The notes below the pieces were generated by a model. That model was not told the origin of the DNA, did not search any database, and saw only the letters and a program-made list of their open reading frames with translations. A program made the translations under genes and the position numbers. A stretch of 48,728 nt of DNA, taken from contig JAFGDW010000089.1 in NCBI GenBank assembly GCA_016931935.1, forward strand, positions 1-48,728, in the 5' to 3' direction. Below are positions 34,767 through 44,030 of this stretch, one piece after another (the stretch's first letter is position 1; each line of letters opens with the position of its first letter). This DNA is from Candidatus Zhuqueibacterota bacterium. Its GTDB lineage: Bacteria; Zhuqueibacterota; Zhuqueibacteria; Thermofontimicrobiales; Thiofontviventaceae.

Positions 34767-35717
34767 ACTTTTTCTGTTGTATATTTTGTGAGAATTCAGC
34801 GCTTGATACTGTCGGTAAATTTTGTCGTATGCCAGTCAGAAAAAATAGGTAGAGAAAAAGTTTGCAGGGAACGAATAATAGTGGTATACGTCGGTGGATG
34901 CTCACGTCTATTTGATATGATGTTATAAAAAAAAATCTTAAAAAGCAATCGGATTTTATTGAGAGTCTGTAATAAGGTCTTTTCCATTTGAGTATCTAAT
35001 AATAATAAAGTTATTTTTAATTACCTAAGGATTTAAGTCATGTGTTGTATCGTTAGAAAAATGAAATGTTTGAACCTAATGATTATAGTATTCTATAAAA
35101 AGTACTTGTTTTTCGACCATTAATGTATTAGATTCAGTGTATTAATTACTGATTTCATATATAACATAATTCCGAAAAGTGTTATTCCTGGTTTAGCTGC
35201 CAGACATTGATACTAATCCATAAATTGTGAATTGGTGTCAACGTTTGTTTTTTTATTCTATCGTTCATAATTTCTTGAATTAACATTTTATAGGAAAGGA
35301 CGCTGTTTATAATGCCAGGGATATATGTGAAGAGCAAATAAAATGCAATTTTCTTCCTTTACAATTTGTTAACTGAGTATTGTTCCGCCAGCTCGATAGT
35401 ATGCCCGGTTTAAAACAAGCATTTCCTTCCTTCAAATAATGTGAAAATGTTATTTTCCCAGAAACCGTGGGTTCAATAGTAATCACTTCTGATTTAGTTT
35501 TTATGAACCAATGTAAAATAGTACTATTTATAAGTCCACTCTAAAAAGAGCTTAACCACGTATTTCACTAAGTTTCACCAATTGTTTTTATAAAACTTAA
35601 TAAATTTCTATTCGCGTTCATTCGCGTAATTCGCGGTTTTTAGAATGGGCACATTTATAGAATTCATCACAACTTTCAATTGAAATTATCACGATACATA
35701 TCAATGGGGAAATAAAA
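34767..35717. other. Gene-free AT-rich stretch upstream of the kinase operon
   Basis: No coding frame longer than about 60 codons stands out, and those present have no ribosome-binding site or recognisable product. Near 35610-35640 is a TTCGCGTTCATTCGCG-type phrase that recalls common intergenic repeats. The promoter of the operon starting at 35718 must lie here but was not identified with confidence. Confidence 0.6.
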
Positions 35718-36713
35718 ATGCACAAAAAAAAAATATTTGGTGCAACTGTTGTTTCGGCAAGTATCGCACTTATATTCATTGCTGCGATGGTCATGCCAGA
35801 CGAGTCCGATTTTATCACGCATATTGTAAAAAGAGGTGAGACAGTCAGTTTACTTTGTATCGAGATTTATGGTCATTTCAGTAACGAATTGGGTGTTGCT
35901 TTTACGAAAGATAATCCGGATGTTAAAAATATTAATTTGATATATGTAGGACAGAATTTAAAGTTCAGAAAGCCGGTTTCGGAAGAAACGCTGCCGACAG
36001 AGCAGGAAAAAGAAGTCGAGTCGGTATTTCAGAAAAAAGTGAATGCAACTCAGGGCGTCGTGACTTATGTGGAAGGACAGGCTAATCTGACAAAAAAAGA
36101 CTCAACCAAGTCTGAAAAATTATTGGCGAATGTCGTCGTATATCCGGGTGATATGATTAAAACCGGCAGTGACGGCCGTGTTGAGCTGATAATCAATCGG
36201 GAATCAGTTGTGCGCATGAAAGAAAATTCTGAACTGACAATTGAGGCCTATCGCGATCTGGCGAAGGATAATGGAAAAACATCCCTTAACTTTTCGCTCG
36301 GCTCTGTGTGGACAAAAATGAAACAATTTAAAGACAATGTCAGTCGATTCGAACTGGAATTGCCGACTGCAATTGCTGGCGTACATGGAACGGTCTATCA
36401 ATCAACAGTGAATAGTGATCATTCCGCTGAAGTGAAGGTTTACGATGGAGAGGTCGCGGTGAGTGGTAAACAGCCTCAAAAACCCACGACGCTGCAGCCG
36501 TTGCACGAAGTCCCAGGTCCGCAGCAAGTTCCCGGGCCGCACGAAGTAACGATGGAGCAGTGGACAACTATTGTCCGGGCAATGCAATCAATTCGGATTG
36601 ATAGTCAAGGAAAACCCACTAATGCAGTTTCGTTTCAAAAAAATCCAAATGATAGTTGGGAAAAATGGAACGAAGAGCGTGACAAACGAATTGCGGAAAT
36701 GTTTGCGGAGTAG
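35718..36713 (+). CDS. LysM and FecR-domain periplasmic protein
   Basis: 331 residues. An N-terminal membrane anchor or signal (about 6-26). A LysM-type module follows (about 34-84: HIVKRGETVSLLCIEIYG to IYVGQNLKFR), expected to bind peptidoglycan. The FecR domain is about 112-255 (VTYVEGQANL, VYPGDMIKTGSDGRVEL, VRMKENSEL, AGVHGTVYQ). A Pro-rich linker with a repeated GPQ/GPH phrase lies about 257-275, then a charged tail. FecR/LysM proteins are often adjacent to CHASE2 signalling proteins. GGGGAAA lies 8-10 bases upstream of the ATG. The CHASE2 kinase gene follows after only 6 bases, so this protein is a strong candidate for its periplasmic partner. Confidence 0.85.
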   Translation: MHKKKIFGATVVSASIALIFIAAMVMPDESDFITHIVKRGETVSLLCIEIYGHFSNELGVAFTKDNPDVKNINLIYVGQNLKFRKPVSEETLPTEQEKEVESVFQKKVNATQGVVTYVEGQANLTKKDSTKSEKLLANVVVYPGDMIKTGSDGRVELIINRESVVRMKENSELTIEAYRDLAKDNGKTSLNFSLGSVWTKMKQFKDNVSRFELELPTAIAGVHGTVYQSTVNSDHSAEVKVYDGEVAVSGKQPQKPTTLQPLHEVPGPQQVPGPHEVTMEQWTTIVRAMQSIRIDSQGKPTNAVSFQKNPNDSWEKWNEERDKRIAEMFAE

Positions 36714-36719
36714 CGATAA

Positions 36720-39122
36720 ATGAGTCGGATGAAAATAGCATTGTTAGTTATATGTACGCTAATTTTGATGATTATTATATTCATAGAACCGCTGCGGTTT
36801 TTGGACAATCTGTTTTATGATTTAAACTTTGCGTTTTCACCAAAAGTAGCAAGTGATTCCGTTGCGGTGGTCGCATTTGATTCTAAAAGTATTTCAACAG
36901 TTGGTGGGTGGCCGTGGACCAGATCGAAACTTGCTGAAGTAATCGACAAGATCGACGCACTAGGCCCGCGTGTTATTGCGCTTGATATTCTTTTACCCAA
37001 ACGCGATGGCGAAGTACACAACAATGCATTAGCAGCTTCTTTAGATCGTGCGGGAAATTGTGTTGTCCCGTTTCGTGCGGTTCGTTTTTCACAGAGTGAA
37101 ATAACTGCTCCTGCAATACCCGAAAGTGTATTTCGTTATCGTTTCTTAAGATTGAAAAATCAACAGCAACTTAAGTCCATTCATTTTTATGAGATCAGTG
37201 GTTTCGATGCGTCGGACCCGATGTTTACACAATACTCGCGCTATAGCGGATTCCTTAACGTCTCCACTAGTAATACAAGTCAGAAAATACGGGAAGTACT
37301 CCACGTGATTCGTGCCGGTGATGAATATTTCCCATCATTTGCACTCGCATCCGTGGCAATGTATCGAGGACTGAAACCCGACGAGTTTATACTGGATGGG
37401 AAAGCGAAAGTGTGGTTGGGTGACAAGTCAATACCGTTTTCGAGTTATGCAGCCAGTTCGTTTATTAATTTCCGTTCGCAGGATAAACCAATTGTTACGG
37501 TCTCGGCGCTTGATATTTTGAACGGAAATGTCCCACGGGAAAAGCTTGAAGGTAAGCTTGTGTTTGTCGGTGTTGATGATCCGGCTGCCGGATCGGATTT
37601 TTTTACCACGCCGATTGCCTCGCAATATCCCGGAGTTAAAGTATGGGCAACCGCGGCGCTCGATATCTTTGAAAATTCGTGGCTTAAAAAAGGTGGTGGA
37701 TTGTGGGGCATCATCAATTGGTTACTGGCGCTGGTTCTGTTCCCGTTGTTGCCAATCATGATAAGCGCTGCTCACAAACAACGCGCTGTTGTTATTGGAA
37801 CTATACTGCTCATTGGAAGCATTGTAATCGGTATTGTTTTATTTCGGCAATACAGTTATTTCTGGAATCCCGTTCATCACATTTTTGCATGGCTTTTTTT
37901 GTTGATGTGGATTGCTACACAGAAAAGTGAAATTGTTACTTTCGTTGATAATTTAGAGTTGGAGTCCTCTGTTGATGCCGTCGATGATATTCTGGCGCCT
38001 CCGTTAGAAAATCAGACGTTAGCGGAAATACCGCAGACCTTGACGGCACATCATGTATTAAGTACAATTGTCCCTGAACAAAAAACAGTCATTCTTGATC
38101 GTAATAAAACAACACACGTTCACGCAGACGATGAACAAGCCACAGTGCTTCTGCCCAGACAATCTGACAGTTCATCCGGTAGTGATGTGCCTGGTCGTAT
38201 CGATTTACCTGATACAAAAATGGATGAATTCAGGAATTTATGCAATGGAACTATCGTCAAGGTTTTGGGCAGTGGGGGAATGGCAGATGTCTATCTCGTA
38301 TGGAATCCGCGTTTGGAACTGTACCGGGCAGTAAAGGTGCTGAAGCCCGATCAAACATCAGCATTTGCCGATAGATTTGAAACAGAAATACGGATTTTTT
38401 CAAAGCTGGATCACCCGAATATCGTACATTGTTATGGTGTGGGGGAATGGCACTCGCTGCCTTACGTTGAAATGGAATATGTGAATGGGGCATCACTTGA
38501 ACAAATCATTCGCAAATGCGGGATTTTATCGCCCGAGCAAACAGCAGTCATTGGGATTCTGATATGCCGGGCGTTAAACTATGCTCATCAACATGTGATG
38601 CAGATTTATGGCAAAACTTATAATGGAGTCATTCATCGTGATTTAAAGCCGGCCAATGTAATGATTAGCCGCAGCGGGCGAGTGAAGCTTACCGATTTTG
38701 GCATTGCCCGGCCCGTATCGATCAGTTTGCATGAATCAGATGCGGGTAATATTGTGGGGACGCTGCCATATTTGTCTCCGGAACAGATTCACGGCACGGA
38801 ACTGGATCATAAAACCGATATTTATGCGCTGGGCCTTACTCTGTATGAATTGCTTGCGGGTAAGCGGGCATTTCCACAAAAGAATGTGAATGACCTTATT
38901 CAAGCGAAGAAGCAAGGAAAGATTGAATCGTTAATTGACGCTTTAAACTCTGTGCCAGAACAGTTGCAGGGAATTATTCGAACAGCCGTCTCTGCTGACA
39001 AGGAATTTCGTTATCACGGCGCACTGGAAATGGGCGTTGCATTGGAAGAATTTTTACGCGCACAATCGAACAATCCGGGATACGTTCACCTAAAGGAACT
39101 GATGTCCCGGTATTGGGCGTAA
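36720..39122 (+). CDS. CHASE2-domain serine/threonine protein kinase
   Basis: 800 residues. Membrane helix (about 5-21), then an extracytoplasmic CHASE2 sensor (about 28-320: DNLFYDLNF, GGWPWTRSKLAEVI, ALDILLPKRD, FVGVDDPAAGSDFFTTP). Three closely spaced membrane helices (about 330-400) follow. A low-complexity linker (about 410-500) leads to an active-looking Hanks-type kinase domain (about 509-790). This has Gly loop GSGGMADV, catalytic K539, HRDLKPANV with D641, DFG with D659 and APE-like SPEQ. It is expected to phosphorylate Ser/Thr in the FHA proteins and wall enzymes encoded after it. Actinobacterial PknB carries PASTA domains instead. The gap to the upstream FecR-LysM gene is 6 bases. 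Confidence 0.93.
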   Translation: MSRMKIALLVICTLILMIIIFIEPLRFLDNLFYDLNFAFSPKVASDSVAVVAFDSKSISTVGGWPWTRSKLAEVIDKIDALGPRVIALDILLPKRDGEVHNNALAASLDRAGNCVVPFRAVRFSQSEITAPAIPESVFRYRFLRLKNQQQLKSIHFYEISGFDASDPMFTQYSRYSGFLNVSTSNTSQKIREVLHVIRAGDEYFPSFALASVAMYRGLKPDEFILDGKAKVWLGDKSIPFSSYAASSFINFRSQDKPIVTVSALDILNGNVPREKLEGKLVFVGVDDPAAGSDFFTTPIASQYPGVKVWATAALDIFENSWLKKGGGLWGIINWLLALVLFPLLPIMISAAHKQRAVVIGTILLIGSIVIGIVLFRQYSYFWNPVHHIFAWLFLLMWIATQKSEIVTFVDNLELESSVDAVDDILAPPLENQTLAEIPQTLTAHHVLSTIVPEQKTVILDRNKTTHVHADDEQATVLLPRQSDSSSGSDVPGRIDLPDTKMDEFRNLCNGTIVKVLGSGGMADVYLVWNPRLELYRAVKVLKPDQTSAFADRFETEIRIFSKLDHPNIVHCYGVGEWHSLPYVEMEYVNGASLEQIIRKCGILSPEQTAVIGILICRALNYAHQHVMQIYGKTYNGVIHRDLKPANVMISRSGRVKLTDFGIARPVSISLHESDAGNIVGTLPYLSPEQIHGTELDHKTDIYALGLTLYELLAGKRAFPQKNVNDLIQAKKQGKIESLIDALNSVPEQLQGIIRTAVSADKEFRYHGALEMGVALEEFLRAQSNNPGYVHLKELMSRYWA

Positions 39123-39249
39123 CGGTATGTTGTGGAAAGTATGTTTTTTATAATGTTGTAAGTTTCGCCCTGCGCAAGGCACTCAGAGCTATACCATGAA
39201 ATCTTATGTACGTCAAAGAAGATTTTCAATAAAGATATGGAGCTATAAT

Positions 39250-40089
39250 ATGGGCTTGAAAGACAAAGCAAAAGGTATGTGGAAACGGGTGTCCGTGATT
39301 GATGATGACATGGAGACTGCGGACAACCAGGTTGGTGGGAAGGAGCGAATACCATATAAAGAAATTTCCAAAAAATTGAAAGAAGTGATGAAGCAAAATG
39401 TGGATGTTGTTGGCCGGCGAATAATTATCCCGAGTTACTATGCCATATTTTTTAATGAGGCTGACCGCAACATAAGAATTGAAGTCGAAGATGTGCTGTG
39501 CGATGAGTTAAAGGAAGAATTGCACCACGAGATGCGCAAAATCAATCCGGAACAGAATAAGCGGGAATTAGTCATTAAAATTCAAACGGATATTAATCTT
39601 GTTGATGGTCAATTTCGGATTGAATATCATATCAATAAACCGCAAGTAACAGAAAGTACTCCACAAATTCAAACAGCCGTTCCAGACACAGTTGTGAGTG
39701 ATGATAATGATTTCAAGCAAACTGTAATTGAACAGACACATCAGGTAACTCCGGATGATGCAAAGACAGTTGTTATGCAACGACCGACTTCACAGGTACT
39801 TTATACGTTGCTGGTCGATTCCGGCGAAGGCAAACAGGAAATCGAAATTACCAAACCTGTTGTTACAATTGGGCGTGGCAGCAAGGATGATGTGATTCTG
39901 GAGAGTCCCGATTTTGCAATCTCCCGGGCACATGCAACTTTGGCAATAAAAGACAACGGCTATTATTTAACGCCAGTTGGGATAAACGGCACAATTTTAA
40001 ACGGAACTGAGTTAGAGCTGAATCAGGAATTTAAAATAAATCCTGGAGATGAGGTAATGATAATGAATTATAGGTTGAAGATTCTGTGA
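39250..40089 (+). CDS. FHA-domain protein with FhaA-type (DUF3662-like) N-terminus
   Basis: 279 residues. The N-terminal region (about 35-135) has VVGRRIIIPSYYAIFFNEADRN and a DINLVDGQFRIEY strand, recalling the DUF3662 domain of mycobacterial FhaA. A Thr/Gln-rich linker follows (about 140-190). The C-terminal FHA domain (about 192-278) has IGRGSKDDV, SRAHA and NGT loops that bind phosphothreonine. GGAG lies 7 bases before the ATG at 39250, which is preferred to an in-frame ATG at 39196. It is expected to bind the autophosphorylated upstream kinase. No membrane segment is seen. Confidence 0.85.
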   Translation: MGLKDKAKGMWKRVSVIDDDMETADNQVGGKERIPYKEISKKLKEVMKQNVDVVGRRIIIPSYYAIFFNEADRNIRIEVEDVLCDELKEELHHEMRKINPEQNKRELVIKIQTDINLVDGQFRIEYHINKPQVTESTPQIQTAVPDTVVSDDNDFKQTVIEQTHQVTPDDAKTVVMQRPTSQVLYTLLVDSGEGKQEIEITKPVVTIGRGSKDDVILESPDFAISRAHATLAIKDNGYYLTPVGINGTILNGTELELNQEFKINPGDEVMIMNYRLKIL

Positions 40090-40139
40090 TTTTAATATAT
40101 AAACTGCAAGCAACTAAATACGGAGTACAATAAAAAACG

Positions 40140-40856
40140 ATGAGCCTCATAACCGCCATAGATCACGCCATAAAGAACGTTGTTTATTCCATCTTCTGGT
40201 GGTTTCTCGATCCACTGGAACATGAACGGCTATACGGCCAATTGGTCGATGCCCTTGAACGGAATATCGATGCCAATAATCCTGAACGATTGCTCGCGCC
40301 GGATAATTTTGATGTATCCGTGAATAATACTATTTATATTAAACATGCGCATTCTATCAAAAAACTTGAAACCGCGGTAGCCGATAGATTGCAAAAATAT
40401 GTAGCGAACAAAGATTATGAAATAACACAGCCACGAATTAAAGTACAAATTATTTCATCGGCAACGGTTTCGAAACGCAGGATACAAATTCGTTGCTGGT
40501 TTTCTGTAGAGGAAACGCTGGAAGAGACATCGGTTCAGCGAAAGAAGTACACATTGACAATACTTGCCGGGGATGGAAAGGGGTTAAGCTGGAATGTGAG
40601 TCCCGGAATTATGTATAAAATCGGCCGTTTGTCGACACTGGATATTTGTTTGCCATACGATAATATTTCAAAACATCATGCATCACTTTATTTTCTATCC
40701 GATTCAGATATTAAACTTGTTGATGAAGGCAGCGCCAATGGCACGTTTATCAACAATGAAGAACAGCCGATTAAAGGAAGTCGGGAGATTCAGTTAACCG
40801 ATCGTATCCGGCTTTGTAAATTAAATCCGATCATCCTTGCCATCAAGCCAGAATAA
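40140..40856 (+). CDS. FHA-domain protein, second FhaA-like copy
   Basis: 238 residues. The N-terminal half (about 28-120) again shows an FhaA-like pattern (LLAPDNFDVSVNN, an RLQKYVANKDYEI helix and a strand near 100-120). The C-terminal FHA domain (about 140-236) has KIGRLSTLDI, SKHHASL and ANGTFIN. It lacks the long linker of the preceding gene. The two differ enough to be old paralogues. It follows the first FHA gene by 50 bases and precedes the PBP gene by 6. Its likely role is recruitment of phosphorylated cell-wall proteins. Confidence 0.83.
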   Translation: MSLITAIDHAIKNVVYSIFWWFLDPLEHERLYGQLVDALERNIDANNPERLLAPDNFDVSVNNTIYIKHAHSIKKLETAVADRLQKYVANKDYEITQPRIKVQIISSATVSKRRIQIRCWFSVEETLEETSVQRKKYTLTILAGDGKGLSWNVSPGIMYKIGRLSTLDICLPYDNISKHHASLYFLSDSDIKLVDEGSANGTFINNEEQPIKGSREIQLTDRIRLCKLNPIILAIKPE

Positions 40857-40862
40857 CGTGAT

Positions 40863-42500
40863 ATGCTACTCGTACTTATTATTTTAAAATTTTTGATACT
40901 TGGCGTGATCGCCATTTTTGTGGTCCGAATTTTCATTTCGACAATACAACACCTGCGTGGGATTTTCTCATTTGCGAAACGAGGGGAGATTTCCGTTGTT
41001 ATTTGGGTGTTTGTCCTTGCTTTTGCCGCTTTGCTATCTTACCAAAGCTATTGGCAGCTTTTTATCAATAATGAATATTTTACAGAAACCCGAAACTTGC
41101 ATGACCCCCGTCCCTGGATTGTTGAAGCGACGACTCAAAAAGGAAAAATTTACGATCGGCATCATACCGACAGTCTAATGCTTGCCGGATACCGCCAGAC
41201 GACTACTGACATGCTTCCAAGACGATATTACCCACTTGGCGAGGCCACATCGCATTTATTAGGCTATTCCGATGTGGAACGGGGCAAGGCCGGACTGGAA
41301 AAATTCTATTTCGATCGTTTGATGGGATGGACACGTTTTGACGACGAAGAAAAGAGCAATTATCTTAATAATAAATATTTTCGTATCAAACCGATTGGCA
41401 ACGACATTACGCTTACAATCGACTATGAATTGCAAAAATGTGCGTACGAAGCATTCGGTGACAACAAAGGCGCTGTGGTTGCCATTGAACCGTCGACAGG
41501 TGACATTCTTGTTTTAGTAAGTGCTCCAAGCTATCACCCTGATTCGGTGAAAGTCGATAAGGCCTGGAGGAATATTGTAACAGACGAAACAAATCAACGC
41601 CTGTATAATCGTGCGCTTTGGGGACGATATCCGCCAGGTTCAACGTTTAAAACAATTGTCGCCTCGGCAGCTCTGGAAGCCGGACTCGATCCATTGTGGG
41701 AGATTGGTGCCGATGGCTATCTACCGCCTGGTGTTAGTCGTAAACGTGTGTACGATCATGAACGGGCGAGTTATCGCGATCACGGCAGAATCTGGCATGG
41801 GCATGGAAAATTGGACATGACCCAGGCATTGGTTAAATCCAGTAATGCATATTTTGCCCGATTAGGCGTATCGGTCGGTGATTCGCTGATGCACGACATT
41901 GCCTGGCGTTTTGGGTTCAATCAACCGGTCGACTGGAATATAATCCGGCCTGAATTAAAAGACAAAATAGTGGCGTACAAAAGTTCGTTTCCGCCAACCG
42001 TAAACGCGCATGAACTTGCATGGTCGTGCATTGGCCAGGAAAAAGTGCTTGCTACACCGTTGGAATTGGCTTTGGTCGCTGCAACTATTGCCAATAATGG
42101 CGTGTTAATGAAACCGCGGTTAGAATTCAACCAGGAACCACAAATGTGGCACGAAGTGATAAGCGAAGAGACCGCAGGTAAGGTCCAGGCGATGATGCGA
42201 GAAGTTGTTTGGGGGAAAGGCGGTACGGCATGGCGCATGCGAATGAAGGAGGTTGAAGTTGCCGGAAAAACCGGTACAGCCGAACTCACACGTATTATAA
42301 AACACGATGATGGCACAACAGAACGAGTGATAAGCAATAACGCTCTGTTTATTTCTTTTGCGCCGGTCGACGATCCAAAAATCGCGATTGCTGTTGTCGC
42401 TGAAGGCGCCGGTTATGGTGGTGCGGCTGCTGCGCCGGTTGCCAAAGAAATTTATCTTAAAGCGTACAAATCAGGTTATTTTAATCATGCACCTAAATAA
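40863..42500 (+). CDS. pbpA: Class B penicillin-binding protein (PBP2/PbpA type transpeptidase)
   Basis: 545 residues. Two N-terminal hydrophobic segments (about 1-25 and 40-60) anchor it in the inner membrane. A short dimerisation region follows, then the transpeptidase domain with S260-x2-K263 (GSTFK), S326-S-N328 and K469-T-G471 (AGKTGTAEL). These make it a D,D-transpeptidase that cross-links peptidoglycan and binds beta-lactams. It is followed directly by a RodA/FtsW gene, the usual glycosyltransferase partner. In this operon it may be a substrate of the CHASE2 kinase. The start at 40863 is 6 bases after the FHA gene stop. Confidence 0.93.
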   Translation: MLLVLIILKFLILGVIAIFVVRIFISTIQHLRGIFSFAKRGEISVVIWVFVLAFAALLSYQSYWQLFINNEYFTETRNLHDPRPWIVEATTQKGKIYDRHHTDSLMLAGYRQTTTDMLPRRYYPLGEATSHLLGYSDVERGKAGLEKFYFDRLMGWTRFDDEEKSNYLNNKYFRIKPIGNDITLTIDYELQKCAYEAFGDNKGAVVAIEPSTGDILVLVSAPSYHPDSVKVDKAWRNIVTDETNQRLYNRALWGRYPPGSTFKTIVASAALEAGLDPLWEIGADGYLPPGVSRKRVYDHERASYRDHGRIWHGHGKLDMTQALVKSSNAYFARLGVSVGDSLMHDIAWRFGFNQPVDWNIIRPELKDKIVAYKSSFPPTVNAHELAWSCIGQEKVLATPLELALVAATIANNGVLMKPRLEFNQEPQMWHEVISEETAGKVQAMMREVVWGKGGTAWRMRMKEVEVAGKTGTAELTRIIKHDDGTTERVISNNALFISFAPVDDPKIAIAVVAEGAGYGGAAAAPVAKEIYLKAYKSGYFNHAPK

Positions 42501-44028
42501 ATCAAATATAAAAATCAATCCGCTTTTTGGAATAATAGCAACGATTATGGTCACGATACTTGGCATGCTACTTGTGTATATTGCCGGAAACGCTCGTGGC
42601 TTCAACCCAAGTTTTGTAGTACTCATGCGCAATGCGTTAATGATGTGCGCGTTCCTGCTTGTGTATTTCATCCTGAAGCCAAATTATAAAGGTGATTTTG
42701 CCATTCTTGTTGTTGTTGCATTTATCACCGGACTCGGTTTCGTGGTGCAATACAGAATTAGTGCGGCAATAAATGTAAATTTTCAGGAAACACTCATCAA
42801 CCAATATTCCGCAGCAGCGATAAAAAAAATGCAGGCCGATTCATTAAATGCAGCGGGAGCCCACGTTGATTCGCTGAAAGCTAATCTTTCCCAAACAACG
42901 CGCTACAACACAATAAAAAGTGAAGCGAAGGAATTCCTAAAGCTTGATTCGTTCAGATTTAATCAAGTAATCGGAGAATTTTTTAGAAGTGTTCCTGGCT
43001 GGTCACGCGTGATTGTTTCCTTTTTAATTGCGCTGTTTTCGATTGTTTATATTGTAAAAAAATGCGCGCGCGATGAATTTATGGATTCATTATCCAAACC
43101 GTTTTTCTGGGTGGCGCTGACCATAATGTTGCTCGTGCTATTTGTGGTTCTGAGTGAAGTAAAGACTCGCGGCCGATTCGTATATCAAATGACACCATGG
43201 GAAGCGTTTAAGATTACAATTATTATTTTCCTGGCAGGATTCTTTGCCCAATATAAAGATGATTTGCTACGGAAACGTCCGAAAATTAAGGGCAAACGAA
43301 TTCAGCGTCTATTGATTCCGTGGGGACCATTTATTGCCATCTGGATGATTCCGCAATTTTTATTTGTGTTGTTGAAAGATTTTGGTCAGGTTATTATTTA
43401 TGGCGGCCTGGTTGTGGTGATGATATTTGTTGTGACCAGGAGATATATTTATTTGTTTGGTGGATTAGGTGTTACAATCATAAGTACTAAACTAATCATG
43501 CTGTCAGAAAGTTTTCTGCCGCCGCATGTTATGCAGCGCTTTAAAATCTGGTCCGATCTTTGGGCGTTGCCGCATAATAGTGCATGGTGGGACAACGTAT
43601 ATCAAATTATGAATTCCTTCTTTGCGCTTAAAGCCGGCGGTTTGACCGGAACAGGACTCGGTTTGGGTTATCCAACCAATGTGCCGCTGGTTGTGTCCGA
43701 TTTTGTGTACGCGGCTATTGCCGAAGAATTGGGATTTATCGGAGCGTTTGTGCTGCTCTTTTGTTATTTGGTGTTATTCTTGTTAGGTATGTGTGTTGTG
43801 ATAGACGCAAAAAACGACTTCGAAAAACTTTTAGCCGTTGGATTCAGCTCAATGTTGGCAATTCAGGTATTTGTTAACATTGGCGGGGTCATAAAATTGA
43901 TTCCCCTTACCGGCATTACGCTGCCATTTATTAGTCGCGGCGGATTTTCGTTTCTCATTTCATTTATCATTATCGGATTTCTGATGGGGCTATCTCACCG
44001 TAATGGAAGAAAGACGCTGGAAGCATAA
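42487..44028 (+). CDS. rodA: RodA/FtsW family glycosyltransferase (SEDS) with an inserted loop
   Basis: 513 residues. Around ten membrane helices. SEDS hallmarks are the WRDP-like region, GLGLGYPTNVPLVVSDFVYAAIAEELGF (about 400-425) and PLTGITLPFISRGG near the C-terminus. It polymerises glycan strands together with the upstream transpeptidase. The ATG at 42487 lies 11 bases before the PBP stop in another frame, and gives a normal N-terminus. An insert of about 80 residues (about 90-170), rich in Ala, Asn and Ser, lies after the third helix, making it longer than the usual 370-430 residues. Actinobacterial RodA in the related cluster is the nearest functional parallel. Confidence 0.93.
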   Translation: MHLNKSNIKINPLFGIIATIMVTILGMLLVYIAGNARGFNPSFVVLMRNALMMCAFLLVYFILKPNYKGDFAILVVVAFITGLGFVVQYRISAAINVNFQETLINQYSAAAIKKMQADSLNAAGAHVDSLKANLSQTTRYNTIKSEAKEFLKLDSFRFNQVIGEFFRSVPGWSRVIVSFLIALFSIVYIVKKCARDEFMDSLSKPFFWVALTIMLLVLFVVLSEVKTRGRFVYQMTPWEAFKITIIIFLAGFFAQYKDDLLRKRPKIKGKRIQRLLIPWGPFIAIWMIPQFLFVLLKDFGQVIIYGGLVVVMIFVVTRRYIYLFGGLGVTIISTKLIMLSESFLPPHVMQRFKIWSDLWALPHNSAWWDNVYQIMNSFFALKAGGLTGTGLGLGYPTNVPLVVSDFVYAAIAEELGFIGAFVLLFCYLVLFLLGMCVVIDAKNDFEKLLAVGFSSMLAIQVFVNIGGVIKLIPLTGITLPFISRGGFSFLISFIIIGFLMGLSHRNGRKTLEA

Positions 44029-44030
44029 GT

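Noticed and set aside
34796..34987. 63-codon minus-strand frame in the gene-free stretch
   Set aside because: No ribosome-binding site, no recognisable sequence, and the composition matches AT-rich non-coding DNA.
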